A DNA stretch of 42,183 nucleotides. Origin: an uncultured Sphingomonas sp. Its GTDB lineage: Bacteria; Pseudomonadota; Alphaproteobacteria; Sphingomonadales; Sphingomonadaceae. The DNA lies in contig NZ_CAJYVU010000026.1 of NCBI RefSeq assembly GCF_913778135.1, positions 1 through 42,183 of the forward strand, given 5' to 3'. Made by a program: the position numbers and the translations under genes. Shown here piece after piece: positions 34,232-42,141 of the stretch. The stretch's first letter is position 1. The number at the start of each line of letters is the position of its first letter. The notes under the pieces are model-generated. The model worked only from the letters and a program-made list of their open reading frames with translations. It had not been told where the DNA came from and did no database searches.

Positions 34232-35461
34232 ATGACGGCGAACATCGGACCGGTGGCGCGACCGTCGCATGTTCCGCCCGAGCGTGTCGTCGACTTCGAT
34301 ATCTACGACCTGCCGGGCTCAGACGAGGATGTGCAATTGGCGTATCGGGCGTTCCAGCAATCGGCGCCCGCCGTGTTCTGGACGCCGCACAACGGCGGCC
34401 ACTGGGTCGCCACCCGGGCCGAGAATATCGAAGCGATCCAGAAAGACACCGCCACCTTCTCGCACCAACGGATCACATTGCCCCGCCTGCCCGACAGCGT
34501 GCCCAGGCAGATTCCGCTCGAACTCGATCCGCCCGAACATGCTCCCTACCGCCGTCCACTGATGCAGGCGCTGCTTCCTAAGGTCGTGAACGCGATGGAG
34601 GCGGCGGTCCGCGCCCGCGCGATTGAACTCATCGAGCCACTGATCGCGCGGGGCCGATGCGAATTCGTCGACGAGTTCGCAGCGATCTTCCCCGTGTCGG
34701 TTTTCCTCGAATTGGTAAACATTCCGCAGAGCGATCGCGGCACGCTGCGCGAAATGGCGGAGCGATCGGTACGGGCGAGCGACAATGCGGTGCGGATGTC
34801 CTCGTTCGAGGATCTGGGTGCCTACCTCGCGCCGATCGTCGCGGCGCGGCGCGAAAAGAAGGGCAACGACCTGCTCAGCACGATCGTCAATGCGGAGATC
34901 GGCGGCGAGAAGATCGCCTTTGACAAGGCGATATCCTTCTCGATGCTGGTCATGTTCGGCGGGCTCGACACGGTCGCATCGATGCTCGGCTTCATCGCGC
35001 GCTTTCTCGCAACGCACGACGAGGTGCGCGGACAGATCGTGGCGAGGCTCGACGATGCGGCATTCCTACGGCACGCGACCGAGGAATTGTTGCGCCGGCA
35101 CGGCGTTGCCAACACGGCGCGGGTCCTGACGCGCGACGTGGAGATGGACGGCGCGGTGCTGAAGGCGGGCGAGATGATCCTGCCGCCGAACATGCTCGTC
35201 GGCCTGGACGAAAGGAAGGTGAGCGACCCGATCACCGTTGATCTGTCTCGCCCTTTCCCGATTCGTCATGCCGTGTTCGGCAACGGTGTGCACACCTGTC
35301 CCGGCGCGGTGCTTGCCCGCCGCGAAATCCAGGTGTTCCTCGAGGAGTGGCTTCGCCGTATCCCCAACTTCCGGATTAGGGCGGGCACCCGCCCGGTGAT
35401 GGCGACGGGCATGGTGAACGGCATCCTGAAGCTCGAACTGGAATGGGAAACCGCCGCATGA
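34232..35461 (+). CDS. Cytochrome P450, CYP101 (P450cam)-like
   Basis: The 409-residue P450 aligns by eye with P450cam along its length. The N-terminus HVPPERVVDFDIYDLPGSDE and HNGGHWVATR match P450cam's HNGGHWIATR-type region. The I-helix is VMFGGLDTVASML (D246-T247, the proton-relay pair), the ExxR is EELLR (285-288) and the heme loop is FGNGVHTCPGAVLARREI (Cys356). The P450cam Tyr96 region differs (LPRLPDSVP), so the substrate should differ from camphor. The start at 34232 is set by AAAGGAG 8 bases upstream. Its stop overlaps the crotonase start. It probably hydroxylates a terpenoid-like substrate using the ferredoxin at 27611. Confidence 0.93.
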   Translation: MTANIGPVARPSHVPPERVVDFDIYDLPGSDEDVQLAYRAFQQSAPAVFWTPHNGGHWVATRAENIEAIQKDTATFSHQRITLPRLPDSVPRQIPLELDPPEHAPYRRPLMQALLPKVVNAMEAAVRARAIELIEPLIARGRCEFVDEFAAIFPVSVFLELVNIPQSDRGTLREMAERSVRASDNAVRMSSFEDLGAYLAPIVAARREKKGNDLLSTIVNAEIGGEKIAFDKAISFSMLVMFGGLDTVASMLGFIARFLATHDEVRGQIVARLDDAAFLRHATEELLRRHGVANTARVLTRDVEMDGAVLKAGEMILPPNMLVGLDERKVSDPITVDLSRPFPIRHAVFGNGVHTCPGAVLARREIQVFLEEWLRRIPNFRIRAGTRPVMATGMVNGILKLELEWETAA

Positions 35462-36267
35462 CGACCGAGACGATCCTGATCGACACACCCGAGGAAGGCG
35501 TTCGGCGCATCACTCTCAATCGACCGGAGGCGCTCAACGCCTTTACCTGGCCGATGTACCAGGCACTACTCGACGCATTCGCTGCGATCGGCGACGATCC
35601 TTCGGTCCGGGCGGTGATCCTGACGGGCAATGGGCGCGGTTTCTGTTCGGGGCACGATTTGCGCGCGGCCGGGGTCAACCCGCACGCCCGCGAGGATCGC
35701 GGCCGGATCTATAACAACCGCCAAAGCGTGAGCGCGCTGGGACGGATACCGGTCGCGATGAGAGGCCTGCCGCAGCCGATCATCTGCGCGGCGAACGGCG
35801 TGGTGGCGGGCGTCGGCTATACGCTGGCGCTGGCGTCGGACATGACCATCGCAGCGCGATCGGCGAAGTTCGTCAACACGATCCACAATGCTGCGACCGG
35901 GGCCGAACTCGGCCTGTCCTACATGATGTCGCGCGCGATCGGGAGCCAGCGCGCGGCGGAACTGCTGCTGACCGCACGGCCGGTGCCGGCCGACGAGGCC
36001 GAGCGGATCGGCCTGGTCCTGCGCACGGTGGATGACGATCGGCTGATAGACGAGGCGCTGTTGATCGCGCGCGCCGTCGCAGCCAACGTGCCGCTGGGCA
36101 TCGCGCTGACGAAGCAGTCGCTCTGGTTGAACCAGAGTGCGGGCAGCCTGGAGGCGGCGATCGAGCTGGAGGCTAGAGCGGTCCAGATCGCGCAATCGAC
36201 CGCCGACGCTGCCGAGAAGCGCAACGCATTCATCGAAAAGCGCGCTCCTCGGTTTACCATCGAATAG
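35458..36267 (+). CDS. Enoyl-CoA hydratase/isomerase family protein
   Basis: This 269-residue crotonase-fold enzyme has VRRITLNRPEALNAFTWPMY, an oxyanion segment GFCSGHDLRAAG and the active-site region NAATGAELGLSYMMSRAIGS. One glutamate (GAELG) lies at a plausible catalytic place. The ATG overlaps the P450 stop by 4 bases, so the two are made together and may act on the same substrate. Assignment to hydratase, isomerase or ring hydrolase is not possible from sequence alone. Confidence 0.87.
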   Translation: MTTETILIDTPEEGVRRITLNRPEALNAFTWPMYQALLDAFAAIGDDPSVRAVILTGNGRGFCSGHDLRAAGVNPHAREDRGRIYNNRQSVSALGRIPVAMRGLPQPIICAANGVVAGVGYTLALASDMTIAARSAKFVNTIHNAATGAELGLSYMMSRAIGSQRAAELLLTARPVPADEAERIGLVLRTVDDDRLIDEALLIARAVAANVPLGIALTKQSLWLNQSAGSLEAAIELEARAVQIAQSTADAAEKRNAFIEKRAPRFTIE

Positions 36268-36270
36268 GGA

Positions 36271-36293
36271 GGCGGCGGGCCGGCGTCCGCCGC
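36271..36293. terminator. Weak candidate bidirectional hairpin
   Basis: In the 35 bases between convergent genes, GCGGCG (36272-36277) can pair with CGCCGC (36288-36293). No T-run follows on either strand, so this is only a positional guess. Confidence 0.3.
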
Positions 36294-36302
36294 GCCCGGC
36301 AG

Positions 36303-37550
36303 CTAGTCGAAGCGCACGTGGATCGCCTTCGGTCCGCGTAGTGCCATGCCGCACACCTCGGGCGCCGCGAAATCCGTATCGAGCCGAAGGCGGGGCAGGC
36401 GGTCGAGCAGCGCGTTGAGCGCGTTGACCATTTCAAGACGGGCCAGGTGCTGGCCGATGCACATATGCGGACCGTATCCGAACGCCGCATGGTTGCGGGT
36501 CGCGCGGCTGATGTCGAACGCATCGGGGCGATCGAACGCCTTTTCGTCGCGATTTGCCGAGGCAAGGAAGACCATCATGTGGTCACCCGGATTGATCGTC
36601 ACGCCGCCAAGCTCGACGGTCTCGACGGGCGTGCGCGAAATACCCGGGACCGGGCAGTTCCAGCGTAGCCCTTCCTCGATTGCCTTGGGCACCAGCGTAC
36701 GGTCGGCCTTGACCTGTTCGAACTGGTCCGGATGCGTGAGGAGCGCCGTCAGCACGCTGGAGAACCCATTGAAGCTCGTGTCACCGCCGGCATTCATCAG
36801 CTGGCGGAAAAACGAGATAACGACATTGTCGGGTAGCCGCTCCCCATCGACCTCAGCGGTGGCGATCGTCGACATGAAATCACCCTCACGTGGATTGTCG
36901 CGGCGGTCGTGTACGACGGCCGTCAGATAATCCTTCAGCTTGGTGACGGCGTCCATGCCGTGTTCCGTGTCAAAGGTAATTGCGATCTGACCGAAGGCTA
37001 GCTTGTGGAAAACAGCCCGGTCCTCGATCGGTAGGCCCATCAACTCATGAATAAAATGGAACGGGAAATGGAGCGTGAATTCGCTGATCAGTTCGGCGCG
37101 GCCTCTTCCTTCAAAACCATCGATCAGGTCATTGATCATCCGGGGGATTAGATGTTCGCCCCAGCTGGCAATCATCTTGGGCATAAACGCCTTCTGGAAG
37201 AGCTGCCGGTACCTGGCGTGGTCCGGATTATCCATGATGGTGATCGAATCACCGAAGAAGACACCCATATTGTGTCCGTAGACCGTGTTCGAATACAGTT
37301 TCGGGGCGAGCAAGACGTCCTTGACCTCCTTGTAGCCGAGGACCGCCACATGCCGCAGGTGCGCCATCGTCAGGTCGCCATGCAGCCCGAAATGCCGGCG
37401 CAGATCGCCATCGAAAACCGGGCTTTGGTCACGCAGTCGCTTCAATTCCGGATAGAAGTCGCTGATCGATCCCTCGCCCGCGTCCTTCATCGCGGTGAAC
37501 GGATTATAGTGGGGGTCGTTGAAGTCCTGAATCTTGCTGATCGCGTTCAT
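36303..37550 (-). CDS. Cytochrome P450 (second P450 of the island)
   Basis: The 415-residue soluble bacterial P450 has the I-helix LMNAGGDTSFNG (Asp257-Thr258), the ExxR EEGLR (293-296) and the heme loop FGYGPHMCIGQHLARLEM (Cys364). It is not CYP101-like at the N-terminus and is only distantly related to the P450 at 34232. AAAGG lies upstream of the ATG at 37548-37550. It is the third gene of a minus-strand operon after the PF10118 protein (38353-39240) and the SDR (37587-38348). It should take electrons from the same ferredoxin system, but this needs testing. Confidence 0.93.
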   Translation of the reverse strand: MNAISKIQDFNDPHYNPFTAMKDAGEGSISDFYPELKRLRDQSPVFDGDLRRHFGLHGDLTMAHLRHVAVLGYKEVKDVLLAPKLYSNTVYGHNMGVFFGDSITIMDNPDHARYRQLFQKAFMPKMIASWGEHLIPRMINDLIDGFEGRGRAELISEFTLHFPFHFIHELMGLPIEDRAVFHKLAFGQIAITFDTEHGMDAVTKLKDYLTAVVHDRRDNPREGDFMSTIATAEVDGERLPDNVVISFFRQLMNAGGDTSFNGFSSVLTALLTHPDQFEQVKADRTLVPKAIEEGLRWNCPVPGISRTPVETVELGGVTINPGDHMMVFLASANRDEKAFDRPDAFDISRATRNHAAFGYGPHMCIGQHLARLEMVNALNALLDRLPRLRLDTDFAAPEVCGMALRGPKAIHVRFD

Positions 37551-37586
37551 TCGTTTCTACCTTTGGGAAGCGGTGTTTGATTTCGC

Positions 37587-38348
37587 TCAGCGCGCCTGCT
37601 GACCGCCGGCGACACAGATGTTCTCACCCGTCACCATCGCGGCGCCGGACGAGCATAGCCACATCACGGCGTCGGCGATTTCTGCTGGTTCGATGATCCG
37701 ACCGATCGGCTGGGTCTGCGCGGCCAGTTTGCGCTGCTGCTCGGCGTCGAGAAAGCGCTCAACCGCGGCAGTGCGGGTGAGGCCGGGGGACACGCAATTG
37801 ACGCGGATGCCATCGGCGGCGACCGCATTGGCGGCGTAGCGGGTCATCTGGATCACACCCGCCTTCGCCGCCGAATAGGCGATGTTGGCGTCGGGCGCAT
37901 AGGCGATCCCGGCCATCGATGCGGTGTTGACGATCGCGCCGCCGCCGCTTTCTCGCATCAATGGCAGCTCGTGCTTCATGCAGAGCCAGGGTGCGCGCAT
38001 CGAAACCGCGACCGTGCGGTCCCAATCCTTCACTGACAGCTCTCTGACTCCTTGCCCCCAGCTGAAGCCGACGTTGTTGAAGGCGAGGTGGAGGCCACCG
38101 AAGGTGGTCCGCGCACGGGCGACAAGTGCCACGGTATCGGCTTCCGCCGTCACATCGGCGCGCTGGAAGCAGGCGCGGCCGCCTGCCGTCTCGATTTCGG
38201 TCACGAGCGCTTCGCCGGCTCTGTCGTCGATGTCGCTGACGACGACTGCTGCGCCGCGCGCGGCAAACGCGAGTGTGGCCGCGCGGCCGATACCGGCGGC
38301 AGCGCCAGTGACAAGCGCCACCTTGCCGTCGAAGGGACGATCGGTCAT
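37587..38348 (-). CDS. Short-chain dehydrogenase/reductase (classical SDR)
   Basis: The 253-residue product has the cofactor motif VALVTGAAAGIGRAA, the NNVG region (FNNVGFSWGQG), the catalytic Ser in IVNTASMAGIAYAPD and the Tyr/Lys motif YSAAKAG, then the family PG motif. SDIDDR after strand 2 (Asp) favours NAD over NADP. It probably oxidises the hydroxyl made by a P450 to a ketone. The ATG lies 4 bases after the stop of the upstream PF10118 gene. Confidence 0.92.
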   Translation of the reverse strand: MTDRPFDGKVALVTGAAAGIGRAATLAFAARGAAVVVSDIDDRAGEALVTEIETAGGRACFQRADVTAEADTVALVARARTTFGGLHLAFNNVGFSWGQGVRELSVKDWDRTVAVSMRAPWLCMKHELPLMRESGGGAIVNTASMAGIAYAPDANIAYSAAKAGVIQMTRYAANAVAADGIRVNCVSPGLTRTAAVERFLDAEQQRKLAAQTQPIGRIIEPAEIADAVMWLCSSGAAMVTGENICVAGGQQAR

Positions 38349-38352
38349 CGCC

Positions 38353-39240
38353 TCAGGCTGTCGCGATCGCGCCATTTGCAGCGCTGCGCGACGGCCGGGC
38401 AAGGTCGCCACCCGGTTCGAAGCGACGTAGATATTCGAACATCCCCTTTGGCGTCCGCTTGCGCGCGGGATTGTACCACGGCAGGAACACCTTGAGCAGC
38501 TGCGGCAGGGTATGCCGCTTTTGAAAGTCCCTCAGCTCCTTGATGTCGGCGTCGAGCTTCGCCTTCTGCGCCTCGCTCATGGTCTGGCGATCGACGTCCA
38601 GCATGTAGGCGAACATGCGGTCCATATAGCCGTTCAAGTGCCGCATGGCGAAGATGGTGCCGTAGAGGCGGTAAAAATAGCCGTTCTTTACCGCATTCCA
38701 CAGACCGCGCCCGAACATCGCGTGGTAGAGGTTGAAGCACACTTCGCGATGCTCGAACTCTTCGGCCATGTGCCATTTCCACAGCGCGACGGCGTTGGGA
38801 TGCGCGCCTTCGAGCATCCCGTCGCTCCGCTCGAACCAGACGCCACCGGCAACGGCGCCGAGCGATTCGAACCCATCGGCATAAGCGAGCAGGAACTTGA
38901 GCGAGCGGTTGCGCAAAAAGCCGTTCAGGTCGTCGGTCAGTTGCTGCTCGAACTCGGCAAGCTTGGGGTAGCCTTGAGCGATCAATACCTTGTTGAACAA
39001 GCGATGCTGGCGGAAATGCTGTGATTCCTGACCAATGAAGCCGCGAACATCATCGCGCAGCGCGGCGTCTTCGGGAAGGAGATCTTCGATCGCGGCCTGA
39101 AGGATCTTGATCAGCCACGGTTCGATTGGCGTCGGGATGAGCGAGGTTGCGTTCTGATACTGCGCGAACGCGACGTTGCGCGCCCAGTGCGGGCGAACGC
39201 CGTTGTAGTCGACCTTAGGATAACGGACCACCAGCGACAT
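38353..39240 (-). CDS. Metal-dependent hydrolase-like protein (PF10118 family)
   Basis: This 295-residue helical protein is rich in potential metal-ligand motifs (GQESQHFRQH, WKWHMAEEFEHREVCFNLYH). This pattern matches the poorly characterised 'predicted metal-dependent hydrolase' PF10118 family, which looks like a ferritin-type di-metal helical bundle. No reaction is established for the family. It heads the operon with the SDR and the second P450, suggesting an oxidation or hydration on the same substrate. The start is the ATG at 39238-39240. Confidence 0.75.
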   Translation of the reverse strand: MSLVVRYPKVDYNGVRPHWARNVAFAQYQNATSLIPTPIEPWLIKILQAAIEDLLPEDAALRDDVRGFIGQESQHFRQHRLFNKVLIAQGYPKLAEFEQQLTDDLNGFLRNRSLKFLLAYADGFESLGAVAGGVWFERSDGMLEGAHPNAVALWKWHMAEEFEHREVCFNLYHAMFGRGLWNAVKNGYFYRLYGTIFAMRHLNGYMDRMFAYMLDVDRQTMSEAQKAKLDADIKELRDFQKRHTLPQLLKVFLPWYNPARKRTPKGMFEYLRRFEPGGDLARPSRSAANGAIATA

Positions 39241-39373
39241 CCTTGGCTCTCCTTATATTCTTCGACCGGATATAGCACCGCCGGCTCGGTTTGGCGCATC
39301 GCGCCTGCGATGTGTGACGAAGCCGCTGGCGGGCGGCGGCGAGCCGAAGGACCCTGCGGGCGAGGAGACGACG

Positions 39374-40090
39374 ATGACCCTGAGAATCGAAGAACCCGCA
39401 CCCGGCGTGATGCTGCTGACGCTTGATCGCCCGGCGCAGCGAAATGCGATTGACCTTGTGCTGGCAGATGCGCTGGCTGCGGCGCTGGCTGAATTCGATG
39501 CCGATCCGCGCTGGCGAGCGGGAATCATCACCGGGGCGCAGCCCGCCTTTTGCGCCGGGCTCGACCTTAAGGCGTTTTCCGCGCCCGATGCGCCGCGCAG
39601 CCGCGTGACTGAGGTGATCGTCGCATTCGCGAACCGGCACAAGCCGATGATCGCCGCGGTCAACGGCGCGGCTTACACCGGTGGGCTGGAAATCGCGCTT
39701 TCCTGCGATTTCATCATCGCGGCGGAGAGCGCGCGCTTCGCCGACACCCATGCCAAGATCGGCGCCCTGTCGGGAAGCGGCATGGGATCGCGCCTGCCAC
39801 GCGCGGTCGGTGCGCGCTTTGCCCGTCAGATGATGCTGACCTGTGCCCCGATCGATGCGGCGACGGCGCTTCGCGTCGGTCTGGCGAACGAGGTCGTGGC
39901 CGCCGACGCGCTGTTGTCCCGCGCGATCGACCTTGCGACGATGATGGCGGGCCACGACCCCGAGATCGTTGGGATCGCCAAACAGGTCGTCGACCGCGGG
40001 ACCGAGGCAACGCTGGCCGAAGCAATCGTGATCGAGCGTGAGGCGCTCGCCCGTCGCAAAGCGAAGGGAACAATGGCCTGGACGCGTTGA
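39374..40090 (+). CDS. Enoyl-CoA hydratase/isomerase family protein
   Basis: This 238-residue crotonase-fold protein has GVMLLTLDRPAQRNAIDLVL, the oxyanion segment FCAGLDLKAFSAPDAP and the active-site region HAKIGALSGSGMGSRLPRAV, where neither usual hydratase Glu is obvious. It starts at the ATG 39374, 6 bases after GAGGAG. It is convergent with a second crotonase-family gene 12 bases away (40103). Confidence 0.85.
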   Translation: MTLRIEEPAPGVMLLTLDRPAQRNAIDLVLADALAAALAEFDADPRWRAGIITGAQPAFCAGLDLKAFSAPDAPRSRVTEVIVAFANRHKPMIAAVNGAAYTGGLEIALSCDFIIAAESARFADTHAKIGALSGSGMGSRLPRAVGARFARQMMLTCAPIDAATALRVGLANEVVAADALLSRAIDLATMMAGHDPEIVGIAKQVVDRGTEATLAEAIVIEREALARRKAKGTMAWTR

Positions 40091-40102
40091 AACCTGACCT
40101 TG

Positions 40103-40906
40103 TCAGCCGCCAGTGAAGACCGGATCGCGCTTGTCGAGAAAGGCGTTCACCGCCTCCTGGTGATCGGCAGTTTCATGAGCGAGCGCCTGATAGGCGGCGG
40201 AGAGTTCGAGGATTTCCGACATGCGCTGGGTCTGGGCCTCGCGCAGCAGCCGCTTGGTCAGGCGCAATGCGCGGGCGGGATTGGCGGCGATCCGGCGAGC
40301 CAGGGTGAACGCCTCATCCATCAGCGCCTCGTCCGGCACAACGCGGCCCACCAGACCAAACTCCGCGGCCTCCTCGGCCGAATAGCGATCGCCGGTAAAG
40401 AACATCTCGGCCGCGCGCGCATAGCCGACGACGCGCTGGAGCGACCAGGCGCCGCCGTCACCGGGGACGATGCCGACCTTGATGAAGCTGGCGGAAAACT
40501 TCGCACTCGCCGCGGCAAGCCGCATGTCGCACAGGCAGGCGAGGTCGCAGCCTAGGCCGATTGCATGCCCGTTGACCGCGGCGATCAGCGGTATCTCGCA
40601 TGCCATGAAAGCCGCGGTGATCCGCTGAACACCGCGCCGGTAATTGTGGCGGGTCGAGTCGGGCTGGTCGAGCGGCCCGATCCCGTTGCGCTGCTGCATC
40701 GCCTTCAGGTTGCCGCCGGCCGAAAAGGCACGGCCGTTGCCCGTGACGATACCAACCGAGATTGAGCGATCGTCGGTCAGCGCCTCGATGGCGCGGACCA
40801 GATCGTCGCAGTCCTCGTGCGTCGCGATCGCATTAAGTGTGTCGGGCCGGTTGAGCCGGATGACGGCAATCGGTCCATCGACCGACATCTCGACGAAATC
40901 GCCCAT
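40103..40906 (-). CDS. Enoyl-CoA hydratase/isomerase family protein
   Basis: The product is about 267 residues from the ATG at 40904-40906, preceded by AGGGAG 8 bases upstream. A TTG at 40912 is a less likely start. Sequence marks are IAVIRLNRPDTLNAIATHED, the oxyanion segment AFSAGGNLKAM and FIKVGIVPGDGGAWSLQRVV, with Asp at the second catalytic position and none at the first. It belongs to the crotonase superfamily and is a likely isomerase or hydratase for a pathway acyl-CoA. The EthD-like gene (40927) lies just upstream on the same strand. Confidence 0.88.
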   Translation of the reverse strand: MGDFVEMSVDGPIAVIRLNRPDTLNAIATHEDCDDLVRAIEALTDDRSISVGIVTGNGRAFSAGGNLKAMQQRNGIGPLDQPDSTRHNYRRGVQRITAAFMACEIPLIAAVNGHAIGLGCDLACLCDMRLAAASAKFSASFIKVGIVPGDGGAWSLQRVVGYARAAEMFFTGDRYSAEEAAEFGLVGRVVPDEALMDEAFTLARRIAANPARALRLTKRLLREAQTQRMSEILELSAAYQALAHETADHQEAVNAFLDKRDPVFTGG

Positions 40907-40926
40907 CGACAATGCTCCCTTTTATC

Positions 40927-41238
40927 TTAGCCAGCCGCGACCGGCTGCCAGGTCACGACGCTGACCTGTGACGTATCAATCGCGTCGTTGATCGGCATCG
41001 CGTCGGTACCGGCGCGCTTGCCGATCTCGGCAAGCGTTTGGAAGATATCGTCGCTTTCGATCTCGTAGATGGCCAGGAATTGATAGGGCCTTTCGCCAAC
41101 AGCGGTGAAGCGCTCGGCTGAAATGAAACCCGGCACTGCGAGCATGTCGGGCATGTGCCGGCTCTCGTACCATCGTTCGAAATCAGCCTCTCGCCCCGCG
41201 ACGGCGTTGGAGTGAGCGACGAGTTTGTAGCGGGCCAT
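40927..41238 (-). CDS. Small dimeric alpha/beta-barrel (EthD/DUF4286-like) protein
   Basis: This 103-residue protein begins MARYKLVAHSNAVAGREADF, with WYESRHMPDMLAVPGFISAE and YQFLAIYEIES. The ferredoxin-like strands and the conserved WY..RH segment fit the dimeric alpha/beta-barrel family (EthD or DUF4286). Family members are small enzymes or accessory proteins in ring and ether degradation. AGGAG upstream supports the ATG at 41236-41238. It sits at the head of a two-gene minus-strand unit with the crotonase at 40103, and it is divergent from the GntR regulator. Confidence 0.65.
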   Translation of the reverse strand: MARYKLVAHSNAVAGREADFERWYESRHMPDMLAVPGFISAERFTAVGERPYQFLAIYEIESDDIFQTLAEIGKRAGTDAMPINDAIDTSQVSVVTWQPVAAG

Positions 41239-41309
41239 GAGCGATCTCCTCGTTTGATTGCTAACAGGGCGCGGGCGGGGCCGAAACCGAGGGGCGGAGG
41301 CATCGTTGA

Positions 41310-41318
41310 TGTGATACA
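41310..41318. promoter_or_regulatory. Possible operator, TGT-N3-ACA dyad
   Basis: TGTGATACA (41310-41318) is a short inverted repeat in the 142-base region between the divergent EthD-like gene (start 41238) and the GntR regulator (start 41381). GntR-type sites often contain GT..AC dyads. The match is weak and could arise by chance. Confidence 0.2.
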
Positions 41319-41380
41319 AACCGCGACGCGGGCCGAATGCCTTGCACGGTTGGCGACGTTGCCGGATATGTTGGCTCGTC

Positions 41381-42124
41381 ATGAAACTCGCGGCCGGCCC
41401 CATTCCGCTCTATCACCAGCTCGAACAGGATCTGGCCGCCCGTATCGTCGCCGGCGAATTCGGCGAGGGTCAGGCTCTTCCAACCGAGGAGCAGATCTGC
41501 CGTGACTACGGTGTCAGCCGCATTACGGTGCGAAAGGCGCTCGACACACTGATGTCGCAAGGGCTGATCCTGCGCCGACGCGGTGTCGGATCGTTTGTCG
41601 CCGAGCGGCGGCGCGGCGTCCACGCGATTCATCTTAGCGGATCGCTCGATGAATTCCTCTCGAGCGCGTCGCAACTTCGGCCCAAGGTCCTTTCGCTTGG
41701 CATATGCCCGGCGCCGAGCGAGATCGCCGCAGATTTCGGCCTTTCGCCGCGCGGGCACGTGCTGCGCCTCGAATTGCTCAGCCATGGCGAGGACGGACCG
41801 TTGGCGCATGCCTGCTTCTATTTCCGGCAGGAGGTCGACGCGGTGCTGACGGCAGAGGATCTGAGTCGTCAGGAACCGGTGATCCGCACCGTCGAGCGAA
41901 AGCTGGGCGTACGGATCGCGCGCGCTTCGCAGGTAATCGAAGCGGCGGCGGCGGCGGCGGTCACCGCGAGCCATCTCGAAGTAGAGATCAACCGGCCGCT
42001 GCTGAAGACGACGCGCCGCTACTACACCGCCGAGGGCGAATTGATCGAGGTCGCGCAGCTCCTCTATCACCCCGAGCGATATCGCTATGAGGTCGATCTG
42101 CGCGCCGCGCCCTTCGCGATCTGA
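41381..42124 (+). CDS. GntR family transcriptional regulator with UTRA domain
   Basis: This 247-residue regulator has a winged helix-turn-helix (PLYHQLEQDLAARIVAGEFG, ALPTEEQICRDYGVSRITVR) and a UTRA ligand-binding domain (LRLELLSHGEDGPLAHACFY, VAQLLYHPERYRYEVDLRA), as in the HutC/FarR subgroup. It probably binds a pathway acyl-CoA or acid and controls the island's operons, including its divergent neighbour (inference). The ATG at 41381 is followed immediately by the family start (MKLAAGPIPLYHQLEQ). Confidence 0.9.
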   Translation: MKLAAGPIPLYHQLEQDLAARIVAGEFGEGQALPTEEQICRDYGVSRITVRKALDTLMSQGLILRRRGVGSFVAERRRGVHAIHLSGSLDEFLSSASQLRPKVLSLGICPAPSEIAADFGLSPRGHVLRLELLSHGEDGPLAHACFYFRQEVDAVLTAEDLSRQEPVIRTVERKLGVRIARASQVIEAAAAAAVTASHLEVEINRPLLKTTRRYYTAEGELIEVAQLLYHPERYRYEVDLRAAPFAI

Positions 42125-42141
42125 CCCCTGGCCGGCGGGGA

